Below are positions 20,226 to 29,610 of a DNA stretch of 30,000 nt, one piece after another. The notes under the pieces were generated by a model that saw only the letters and a list, made by a program, of their open reading frames with translations, was not told where the DNA came from and made no database searches. The stretch's first letter is position 1. Each line of letters opens with the position of its first letter. Location of the stretch: positions 8,693 through 38,692 of the forward strand of contig JAHBMJ010000056.1 in NCBI GenBank assembly GCA_018398765.1. Direction: 5' to 3'. Source of the stretch: Chromera velia (Eukaryota > Sar > Chromeraceae). The translations under genes and the position numbers were made by a program.

Positions 20226-23200
20226 CACGCACGCGCGCGCGAGAGAGAGAGTGAGAGACGGGGGCGGGGGAGGGAGAGTGAAAGGCGAATGCGAAGAGCA
20301 AACAGCGGCCAAAAAGGTGACTGCTTCATATACCCGATTGAAAAAAAAAGTGAACGAGGGGGACTTACCGGGGGTGGTGCAGGGATTTTCCACTGGCCGC
20401 ACGGGCAGAGACGGAAAGCTGACAGTCAACGAATAGATTCTTCGAACAAGTTCCTGTCGGTGAATTCAACAGAGAAAGAGCACAGCACAAAACGTAATTT
20501 GGCAGTGATGAGACGAAAGAAAAAAACCGGACGAAAACACAAAGAAAAGTAGCTAGACCCTTCCCTCTCGTACAAACGACAAAAATCGAGCTGAAGGCTC
20601 CTTCCTTCTTTCACCCTAGAGAGCTCTGAACAACAGATGGGGCCCCTTTTTCGTCATTTGTGTAGCGAATTCGGCCTTGACCGAAGAACATCAATCCCTT
20701 GAGTCAAGGAAGACTTTCGACAGATCACGGACCACGCGTCACACAGGACATGCTTTCCAGCGAATCCATAGACGACCCGAGAGAAATCGCATGCTGGCCT
20801 CTTCCTTTTGTATCTCGCAGCTTCTTCTCTCATTTTGTCTAACAAGGAGAAACTGAACGACATGGTGTCGGCGACGAACTTACGCTTAGAGTGAACGGAA
20901 GAAAGTCAACTCAAATCTAGAAAAAAAGAAAGACGCACCGAAAGATTCTTTCCGGTCTTACAAGAAATTTCGAGAGCTTCGGCTGCTTTCGAGGAAAAGT
21001 CGGTTTTCAAGAGACCTGCATACGAAACAAAATGGTCCACAAAAGGGATGAAAAGGAGTCCTGGATTTCCTCTTTCCCGGAAACAACAATCACTTGATCC
21101 AGTGGTGTGTGTGAGCCGCTGATCACCAGACAGTCAGCAAAAAGCTCTGGTAGTCTCTCAGAGAAACAACCATCCAACCACCCACCGAACCAACCACTGA
21201 ACGGACCCACAGACACCACCCATACCTGAGTCCAAAAGCCTCTGGCACTCTCTCCTGAGCACAGCCCGTGCCAGCTCTGCATTCCCAAAAGGTATGTCTG
21301 CCTTGGAGAGGACGAACAAGACCTCTACCTGATTTGGGGATAAAAAGGGGGCAGCAGACGGGCAGGAAGAGAAAAGAAGAGGATATGTGTTCTTTTGGAG
21401 CCTCGTCCGAATCCTTTCTCTCTTGCTCCCTTTCTCTTTCGGGCCTCTCTTTCCTCCCTTTCTTCTATCACCAACCAAGCGCGCGCTCTCTCTCTCACGT
21501 CAGCTTGCTTCCTGTAATAGAGAGACAAAAAAAGACCTGCTGCGAAGAGCTGCTGTATTGCCGTCTGCGGGTCTGAGGGAGGCGAGTTGTCCAGTGATCG
21601 TGGGTCTCGCTTAGGCAGGCACAAATGAATGATCAACTTGGAGTATGATTGTTAGTGTACGTGTAAAAAGGAAAAAGGCAGAGGGAGGAAGATTCCAAAA
21701 CTTAAAAGACTCAACGGAAGAGAAGAGAGGGGAAGGAACAGTAAAAAAGGGAAACAGAAATCTAAACGTAACCACCTGATATGAAAACGTGGAGACAGCT
21801 AAAGGGTTACAAGAAAGAAAAACAAAATCCAAACAACCATGCTTTCTCTCAAACTGCTACCAATTCAACCAAATATCTACTCACTCATCCACTCACTGAC
21901 TGACTCCAAACTTTTCTGCCTGTATGAGGGCCTCAGCTACCGTTCCTGCCTCACACCTATCCAGTGCCACTACAACGATTGCCAAGTCGGCAACGGAGGT
22001 TGCGTGCCCTCTGAGGGTGTCGAAAGCCTCGTGCCCTGCATCTCGGACAAGGCAGTGAGTGCAACACAGAGGACAGCATAAAGAAAAAGGAAACGATGTT
22101 CTACTGCGACACCTGTCGAAGCGCTGTCGATCTCACACTCCTGAATCAATGCAATTTCATTCTGTCCTTCTCCTTTGTTTTTCCAATCGTGAGTCCATCT
22201 TCCTGACTGCCTGCCTGCAATGTAATCTTGCACCAATTCTCTCTGTGAGAGCAAGTCGATTGGTCTTTCTTTACTCATGCGCCTGTATGTTTATTTTTTT
22301 CCTCTCTCAACTCCTTTCCCCTTTCCCTCTTGAGTCCCCTTTCCCTTCACCTGCTCGGCTTGCTTCATTGAGAACATCAAAGAAAGCAGCCTTGTGCGTG
22401 TGTATGTGTGTGAGTATGTGTATGGGTGTATGTTTGCGCCTTGTGTGCGTGTGTGTGCGCGTTCGTGTGTGTGTTCGTGATTGCATGTAAGTCTTCTGCA
22501 TGGTAATTGAGGAGACAGAGAAGGGCCCATAAAACGAAAGGCAACCGACCGACCGACCAGGTGTATCCAGTAGCGTCAGTCGAAACGACTCAATCTCTCT
22601 CCGTTTCTCGTTCCCTCTTTCCGACTGCTCTCCAGGCCCCCCACCCGGCGATGCTTCGAGCCTTGCGGGTCTTCGGAGGCCTGCCTTCATGGCGGCACTC
22701 GGGGAGGTGTCAACAGTGTGTGGGGACGGGGGGGATGGGTTATTGAGTGCATCCGGATCGCGAGGCAGCAGGAGGGTTTGGGCTCTCATCTTTTGGGTGA
22801 TCCCCCCTTCCTCCGTCTCCGCGTGCGCACTCCCTCCCAGGGTGTCGATGAGGGTCGTCTTCCCGTGACCGATGTCACCGAGAACCACAGCCACGGGAAC
22901 AGACGGAATGGAACAGGGGATGGAATCCTGCAGAAAGATAGACAGAAAGACAGACAGACAGTCAGTCAGTCAGCTGGGAATCAGCTTGAATTAGATCGTG
23001 ATTTGAAAGTTACATCAAGGAGCAAGTAAGGTGTCCTTCGGAACAGGGAACGTGTGTAAAGACAACAAAGGAAGGATCTGGCAGAGAAAAGCGAAGAAAA
23101 AGAAAGGAAAGAAAACAATAGCTCACCAATCAAAAAACAACAAAAATACGATCCCTTGAAACAAAAAAAAAAAAACAGAAAAAAAGAAGGAAAGAGAGAA

Positions 23201-23925
23201 AGAAAGAACGCGCAAACAGACCCATTCAGGTTCGGGGTCCACAAGCCGTGCCACAAATCCAAAAGTGTCTGCAGCCTTTGCTGCCTGTTCGAAGGGCACT
23301 GAGATCTTGCCTCGTTCACTGCAATCGAATCATAAATTTGACTCTTTCTTGTGAACCCTCGTACATCGATTTACACCCATCTATCTCCCTCCCTTTATCC
23401 ATCATCAGATTGATTGACAGAACCACACTGTGAGGACAAAGTGATTTTTCGCATTTGTTTTCAGTCTGTCCTTCCTACACTTGGAATTCTTCTTTCCAAT
23501 CGCACTAAGATCTTGCCTTGCTTCTGCGACGTGATGGACTAATGAAGTATACGGTGACGTTTGCATCCCTAATCTGGCCCAACTTCTATCCCCCCCTCGC
23601 ACTCACTTCAGCTCATCCACCCGTCTACCCCCCGTCTACCCTCTCCAGCCCCCTTCTCTACTGACAAGGTCTCAAATTGCCTCTCCTCCGCGTCCTCCCA
23701 GAAGTACTTCTTCTTGAACCGCCGCACCCCCACAGCCCTGAACGCTGTCTCCACGTCCACCCTGAACAAAGTACGCAGCTCCGACGTGGTCGTCCACCTT
23801 GGGAACAGGCAGAGACGCGTCGTCGGGTCGCCCCTTCCCTTCCTCAGAAGCTGCTTTCGGGCATAGCGACCGACGATGGGGGGGTACCTGTGCTTGGTGG
23901 CCCTGAGGACACTCCTTAGCATCAT
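12658..23925 (-). CDS. Organellar (probably mitochondrial) translation initiation factor IF-2, 22 exons
   Basis: GTPase that delivers initiator tRNA to the small ribosomal subunit. Exons: 23666-23925, 23222-23318, 22558-22927, 21905-22035, 21226-21328, 20939-21015, 20369-20453, 19884-20007, 19459-19540, 18788-18834, 18298-18325, 18029-18096, 17286-17406, 16965-17049, 16318-16613, 15756-15838, 14884-15424, 14088-14468, 13852-13917, 13203-13335, 12954-12966, 12658-12745. All phases agree, giving 1,092 residues. The N-terminus (MMLRSVLRATKHRY) is Arg/Lys-rich with no early acidic residue, suggesting mitochondrial targeting. The G domain shows GDIGHGKTT (136-144), EGGITQ, LLDTPGHEAF, LSKAD (294-297) and ISCKTGKN. 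Domain II has TTWGRVRDLW and CAGPGTAVQVRG, then LATYRQRL. About 400 charged residues (~532-940) separate domain II from C1 (VPVILKTSSMQSFD, VHGGVGPLK, GVKIKKYQVFTDLMEDIK). C2 is short. Exons 21-22 are less sure; reading through exon 20 instead ends at TGA 13093. Confidence 0.87.
12752..12810 (-). repeat. (CT)n(GT)n microsatellite, sense to IF-2
   Basis: Reads (AC)n(AG)n on the plus strand. If exon 22 is real it lies just upstream of its acceptor, within the last intron. Confidence 0.85.
14001..14081 (-). repeat. (CT)n(GT)n microsatellite at the start of IF-2 intron 18
   Basis: On the sense strand the donor gtacgc (14087-14082) is followed within a few bases by a long CT tract and then a GT tract. 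Confidence 0.85.
16119..16187 (-). repeat. (CT)n(GT)n microsatellite in IF-2 intron 15
   Basis: Plus strand reads (AC)n then (AG)n. On the sense strand it lies after the (GTGA)n tract at the 5' end of the same intron. Confidence 0.85.
16224..16317 (-). repeat. (GTGA)n/(GGGA)n repeat starting at the exon-15 splice donor
   Basis: Immediately after exon 15 (GAATAT) the sense strand reads gtgagtgagtgagtgaggg and continues as GTGA/GGGAGTGA units for about 90 bp. The repeat unit is the splice donor itself. Confidence 0.85.
18676..18787 (-). repeat. (GTCA)n repeat starting at the exon-10 splice donor
   Basis: From the donor at 18787 the sense strand reads gtcagtcaggcagtcagtca and continues with GTCA/GGCA units for about 110 bp. 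Read as protein it gives only Ser-Val-Arg-Gln repeats, so it is intron. Confidence 0.85.
19276..19329 (-). repeat. (CT)n(GT)n microsatellite in IF-2 intron 9
   Basis: Plus strand (AC)n(AG)n between exons 9 and 10. Same order and sense polarity as in introns 7, 15 and 18. Confidence 0.85.
19574..19612 (-). repeat. (GT)n tract upstream of IF-2 exon 9
   Basis: Plus strand (AC)n, which is (GT)n in the sense strand. It lies about 35 bp before the acceptor of exon 9. Confidence 0.85.
20165..20224 (-). repeat. (CT)n(GT)n microsatellite in IF-2 intron 7
   Basis: Plus strand (AC)n followed by (AG)n, then gcgcgcgc and further GA units. Confidence 0.85.
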
Positions 23926-24768
23926 TTTCTTTCCTTTTCTTCCGCACCTTCAAACCTCGCCTTGGCGGTGCCGTGCAGAAATCAGGAGAGGCAGCCCGGG
24001 GTGAGCTACGAAGTCTCTGAAAGCGATACAAGCGTCACAGCGGTTTTGCCGACCCTCCAAGCCGACTCGTGGGACCGTCCGTCAGTCCGTGCAGACTCCG
24101 TGAATACACACGGCCGTCTCCATCCGTCTCCAATAGCACGCATGCCAGCAAGGGTCCCCGAGCCCAGAGGCATCTTGCAGAAGTGATCCGCTGAGGATCT
24201 GCAGGGTGCAGTTCCCGGCGTCGTGATTGTCTGCTGATGTTCTTTCTCTGGGGTACAGAGAGCCGTCGGACGAAGAGGACAGAACTAGCTATCGACAAGA
24301 GGTTACTAGTCACGTACACAATTAATTTGAATACAAATTAATAGCACTTTGCGCGCATGCCGTGCACGCTTGGCTGCGCGCGCAAAACGCGCGCATGCAT
24401 ACTGCATGTGGCTCGGAGGGCAGTACAGCGATTTTGTGGGCCCCAAGAAAATTGGTCTCGCATAAAAAAGATTCGCTATGTTCAGTACGTGTACGTAGCT
24501 ATAGTGTAGCTAGCTATAGCTGGCTGAGCGCGAGGTACTCACCCTCGCATCTCTCTAAACGAGGTGTATCGCTGCCATGTGTACACTGTACACGAAAGCA
24601 TGCATGGAGACCGACACGCACTTTCGATCTTCCGACGTATATACTTGTTTCATCAGTCAGACTCCACTCTGGGTTTCGTTCTGGCCTTGCTCACGCCCAC
24701 TCTTGCAGTTTGAGATCAGTCAGATGCGAACTGAAGCGCCCCACTCTCGGCAGTACGTTTAGCAGACA
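23926..24768. promoter_or_regulatory. Divergent promoter region between IF-2 and the GCC2-GCC3 protein
   Basis: This 843-bp gap separates divergent starts at 23925 and 24769. The motif gcgcgcgcaaaacgcgcgc at 24376-24394 contains the reverse complement of the 17-bp motif at 7283-7299 and runs directly into GCATGCAT. Another GCATGCATG is at about 24599. A tract of AGCTATAG-type palindromes lies at 24497-24525. No supported gene. Confidence 0.55.
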
Positions 24769-25870
24769 ATGGAGGCCGCCAGCAGGCCACAGGCCTTGGT
24801 GAAGGCCACGGTTTTGTGGTTTCTGGTTTTCCTTCTTCTTCCAGAGGAAGCCAGGAGCTCACAGCACCGCTGTCACGTCACCCTGTCACCCTCACTGATT
24901 CTGCCAGGCAGCGCAGTGACAGTGCAGGTGACAGGGGACCGCCAGTGGAAGACGCAAAACCAGTCCCACCACACTCTCCTGACCTTCCAAAGACGAAAAC
25001 AAGACAAGCCTGCTCTCCGGGTTCCAGCAGCACTTAAGACAGACGATGATGAGGGTACAGAGGAACGTAGACGGAACGTTCGAAGACTTGATCAGCCCCA
25101 CACACCAGATCAAACTGACTGGCTTGTGAATATTCCAACCAATATCGAGGGAGGTCTGTTTGATGCCCGTCTTGAAGCTCTACAATATTCTCATTGCAGA
25201 CTTGCAGGCCCCGTCTATGTCCTCTCCGCCGATGACATTGCAAGCGTTCTTCTTCTGGAAGAAACACCAAAGACTGCTGCACAGATCACCGTCAACCTGC
25301 GTGCCTCATCCCCCCTTAGAGCAGCAGCCGAAGGGAGACATCCCTTCTCCTCTGTCCCTCTTCACCTGCACCTCCGGCGAAAACCATCTGACCTGAATTC
25401 CGACGAGGCACCTATATCCATACCCGGACAGCTCGCTGGTCTCTTTCAGTGGGTTTTCCCTCTAACAACTTCGACCAGACTTCCCGTCCTCCCCCCTTTC
25501 GGACACACTTCACCTCTCGAGGGGCTGAGCGTCTCCCTCAGCGTTGCAGACAGCTCCTTCGTGGATGTCGGACTTGTGGGGAGTGTACTCGAGCGCCACA
25601 GTCTGAGCTTGAACGTTGAAACCGCAAAGGACAAACGGGCGCTGCAGAGCTGCAGTGCTGGGTACGAAGCCAGCGGTGGATCTTGCGTTGCATGTTCTGC
25701 GGGGACGTATAGTGCGGCTGCAGGGGACTCGTGCAGCAGTTGCAATGCGGGAACTTTCGCAGCATCATCCGGTGCGACAAGCTGCACTGAGTGCCCTGCA
25801 GGTCCGTCTCCTTGCATGACTTGAAAGAGCATTTCGTTGTTTTCGGCTGTGTGTGTTTTTGCGAGCGTCC

Positions 25871-25930
<60 letters not shown>

Positions 25931-25944
25931 GTGTGTATGTGTGT

Positions 25945-25987
<43 letters not shown>

Positions 25988-26570
25988 TGTGTGTGTGTGT
26001 GTGTGTATGCACGTATATATGTATGTATGTATGTATGTGTGTGTGTGCATGCGTGCGTGCGTGCGTGCGTGCGTCAATCTCTGCTATCGATCCTCTCACG
26101 CCTTCACGCTCTTTTGACCTTTTTTGGACCCGCCGTAGCTCTTCCTTACAAATCTTCTTTCTTCTCCTGTCAAACTTTGATGACCGTACAGAATCGTGCT
26201 TTTGAGTTTCCCTCTGAAAGATGACACACACAGGCCTGGAGTTTCTTCCCGTTCGCTTTTGATTCTGCAGGTGCCTTTGCCAACAGCACGGGAAGCAGCT
26301 CCTGCACTGAGTGCTACCCTGGAAGTTACTCGGCGGACACGGGGAACGTTCGCTGCTCTGTGAGTTTGATTTCTTTCTTTTTATGTGCATGTTTTTATTT
26401 TGTTTCTGCTCTTTTGTTTTCCTTTTGGTTCTTGGGTTCGTTGCCTTTTGCCTTCTGATTTTCAGGAATGTTTCAGACGAGACCAGTGTTTTCATTGTGC
26501 GGGAGGTCAAAGAGGACCAAAACTGCACCTCGATGCTTCCGGAAGGACCTGTTTTCGTACTTTTCTTTTT

Positions 26571-26602
<32 letters not shown>

Positions 26603-26630
26603 TTTTTCTTTCTTTCTTTCTTTCTTTCTT

Positions 26631-26661
<31 letters not shown>

Positions 26662-28372
26662 CGCTCTCTCTCTCTCTCTCTTCCTTCCATCATTCCTTCC
26701 TTCCTTTCGTCCGCTCTTTCTTTTTTCCTTTCGTTTTTTCTTTCTTCCGTTTTTGTCTTTTTTCATTTCTGTGTATATGTGTATGTGTTTGTGTGTGTGG
26801 GTGTGTGGGTGTGCAGAAATGCCAAATGGACTTCTACGCTCCTGTAGGCGGCAGCGAGAGTTGCTTGACCTGTGCTTCTGGTGCGATCTGTGACAGCACG
26901 GGCACTGTCCTGCCTGCGACGGCCGCAAACTACTTCAGGGTCAGCCCGTCAGCTGACAGACCATTTTGCAAATCATTTCACGTTCACGTGTACTTCATGC
27001 AGGAGGATCATGGCGTCTCCGGATGATCTTTTCGGGACAGTCCTTTTGCGAGTCTTCTGTATCTCCTTTCGTAATGTAGTCTGTATTCTTTTGCTGTGTG
27101 TAAAATTCTGCAGTACGGGCCCGACACGGACCCACTGTACCTGAAATGTCCCGTGAAGGGGGCCTGCTTGGGGGAGGAGGAGAACGAATGCTACAAGGGG
27201 AGCACGGGGTTCCTCTGCGGGTCCTGTGAGGAGAACTATGAACGGTGGATTGCTCCGGTCAGTCGGCAGCATCTTTTTGTTTTCTTTTCTTTTCGCGTTT
27301 CTTGGTGTCGTTCTCACTCCTCTCTTTTTGTCTTGTTCTGGGTTTGATTCTTTCTTTAATGATCTATTTTTGAGGGGGGTGGAAACTGATTGAAGAACGC
27401 AGTTTTCCGTGTACATAAGTTTTTTCCTTTTACCTCACTTCTTGGTTTCGTTATTTTGCGACTGAAGAAATGTCTCTCTGCGCATACGTATTGATGCATA
27501 CAATCATACATACATGTGTAAATCGTGTGCATATATTTTTGTGTTGCAGCTGAAATGCCAAGCGTGTCCTGCCACGACAATTGCTGCCCTGGTAATTGTG
27601 GCTGGTTTCGCCGCCTACTCACTGATGATCTGGTCGGCCTCTCTTTATTTTTTTTCTTCTTGGTCTTTTTTGTGTAGATGCGTACTCACTAATGAAATGC
27701 GTGTCCTGCTTTCCATTTTCTTCCTATTTTGTACCTTTCTTGCCTCTATTGGTAGTCAAAGAAGAGTGAAGCAGAGAGGGCAGGAGAGAAGGATATACCA
27801 TATTGTTCGCTCTTTCCGTCAACTTTTCTTTCGACAGAAAACGAACGGTGCCTTCATTCTTTTTCTCAACCCTGACGCACGCACGAAATTGCACACAACC
27901 ATGCAGGTACCTGTCCAAGGAGGCCGAGTCAGCAGGCCTGGACAAGAACGACATCACCTCCGTTGTGCTGAAGTCGATTCTGAATTACGTCGTCCTCCTA
28001 GCGGTGGTATTTGTTGCAGCTCCCACCTCTTATCCGAAGTGGATCAGCGAGATTGTCCACGCTGTGGAGCTCTACGAGAGACCCTTTGCGTGGCTTTCCT
28101 TCGGTTGCCTTCTCAGAAAAGAGTTCGCTCCTACACACGAAATTCTCTCCAAGGTCAGTTAATTACCTTTCTTTCAAGACAAGCAAAACGGGAATCCAGG
28201 ACAGGGCCGGAGGAGGTCGAGAGTTGTGAAGGCATCGGAAGGAACCGTCCTTGCTCGATCGATCGAACGCCTCGATGATCGACAAATTCCTCCCGGGGTC
28301 AATCTTGGACCGCGTCCTGCTGGAGAGTTTTTTCGCTTTGCTGCAAATCGAAGAGAATTCCGTTCGTTTATT

Positions 28373-28404
<32 letters not shown>

Positions 28405-29610
28405 TTTCTTTCTCTCTTTCTTTCTCTCTTTCTTTCTTTCTTCACGTGTTTATTTATCTATGCCATATCCCTGTCTTGAAGTCTTTATGTGCTTCTTTCA
28501 ATTTCTCTTGCTGCATTGGTGTGTGTCTGCAGGCTGTCGTGGCATTTATTTTCCCCGTCGTCGCAGTCTTCCTCATCTTCCTCGCTCAATTTCTCTATTC
28601 CATTATTGCGCCACTCGCCTGCAAGCGAAACATGAGGAACCACGAAATTTCCTGCGCACTGCCAACAGACCTCGCTGTCTTCGCAGAAAAAAGAGGTGCG
28701 TAGGAGGAAGCGAAAACGCGCTCCTGGCTTTCAATGCTTGTTTCTATCGCGTTGTGGCTTTGTGTGTCGGAATGCGCGTGCGCGTGTGCGCAATCCTGAT
28801 CGTGCGTTTCTTCGGTTTGCCCCTCCGTGTTTTGTGTGCTTGTGTTCCTCTTCCATTTCTTCGTTATTCGGTGAAATTCTAGACTCACTCACTTCCTGGG
28901 ACCTACGCAAATCCACAAAGTAATGCTGTGGCACTCCATCAGATTAGACGAACCCACCAATCAGAATTAACGGAAATATCGTACTAGCACTGTTGAACCA
29001 TTCTTTTGATGACTTTCCCTCCAATCTCTGGTGATCCATCTTTGCAGCAACTGTAGCTGCCGCAGCTGCTCGCGCTCAGGCTCTCAATGGCCGAGGAGAG
29101 GGCGAGGGAGACGATGATGTTGCAATGTCTGTGTACGGACAGCAGTCTAGAATGCAGAGCTTTGCAGCATCAGAAAGATCCCGGTCGTTCTCTGCCCTTT
29201 TGGCTGACCCTCTCTTTGAGCAGCAGGGGGAAGTCAGTGAGTCAAGAGGCAGGCCTGGAGGCATGGGAGGGTTTCAAGGTTTGAGTGACGCACAGTATGC
29301 AAAGTGGCGGAGGAACACTGTCGAGGACTTGTCCCCTTCCACCAGACAGCAACTCAGATCGCACACGCTCCAAGAGATCAGACGTCAACACTCAGAAAAG
29401 CAACAGCAAGAAGAAGCTGAGGAGGAACTCGGGGGGGAGGGAGAGGGGGAGGGAGGACGTGCAAATGCGGTCGCTATTGCCGACGAAGGGGCAAGTGTTA
29501 GTAGAGGAGAGGAACCGGCAGCGCAACGTCTGGAAACACCGCGGCGATCCATTTTATCAAACCAATCTCCTGGGTCGGATTCGCGGTGGGTCAGCTGGCT
29601 TGGTCTTTAG
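24769..29610 (+). CDS. Secreted/membrane protein with GCC2-GCC3 (ephrin-receptor-like) cysteine repeats
   Basis: Exons 24769-25801, 26271-26359, 26817-26939, 27114-27257, 27550-27632, 27907-28153, 28242-28361 (weak), 28533-28695 and 29048-29610 join in phase to 854 residues. The N-terminus has a signal peptide (ATVLWFLVFLLLPEEARSS). About 280 residues of unrecognised extracellular sequence follow. Then come GCC2/GCC3-type repeats (C-x-x-C-x-A-G-T-[FY]-x-x-x-x-G, e.g. CSSCNAGTFAASSGATSC) through exons 1-3, and a CLGEEENECYKGSTGFLCG segment in exon 4. Hydrophobic helices lie in exon 5 (AALVIVAGFAAYSLMIW), exon 6 (LNYVVLLAVVFVAA) and exon 8 (AVVAFIFPVVAVFLIFLAQF). The tail is charged, Gln/Glu-rich and presumably cytoplasmic. 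This layout is common in large multi-pass surface proteins of protists; ligand and role are unknown. Exon 9 may instead splice at gtcagc (29590) and the gene continue beyond the window. Confidence 0.78.
25870..26074 (+). repeat. (CT)n(GT)n microsatellite in intron 1 of the GCC2-GCC3 gene
   Basis: A CT tract is followed by about 180 bp of GT with TATG and TGCG variants. It has the same sense-strand order as the arrays in IF-2 introns. Frames through it encode only Cys-Val repeats. Confidence 0.9.
26571..26662 (+). repeat. (TTTC)n then (CTGT)n tract in intron 2 of the GCC2-GCC3 gene
   Basis: About 60 bp of TTTC units, then about 28 bp of CTGT units and a short CT run, inside the intron 26360-26816. 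Confidence 0.9.
28371..28441 (+). repeat. (TTTC)n tract in intron 7 of the GCC2-GCC3 gene
   Basis: TTTC units with CTCT variants, beginning just after the tentative exon 7 donor. Confidence 0.85.

Noticed and set aside
20654-20863. Minus-strand frame containing SLLDKMREEAARYKRKRP as an IF-2 exon
   Set aside because: Exon 6 (ending in KTGKNLS) joins directly in phase to ELVRRIYSL at 20453, which matches the family helix after G5. Including this frame would break the homology.
21016-21146. Frame with VIVVSGKEEIQDS, resembling the G5 SAK motif
   Set aside because: The true G5 (EISCKTGKN) lies in the next exon, 20939-21015, whose acceptor and phase fit exon 5 exactly.
21550-21612. Frame ending DPQTAIQQLFAAG, similar to the IF-2 MPQTxEAIxxAKAAG segment
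   Set aside because: The genuine segment (AGTVAEALIQAEKFG) is already in exon 4, and the phases of this frame do not fit exons 4 and 5.
26466-26560. Possible exon ECFRRDQCFHC in the GCC2-GCC3 gene
   Set aside because: Exon 2 joins in phase to KCQMDFYAP at 26817 with correct cysteine spacing. This segment has no good donor with G at +5 before the TTTC repeat.
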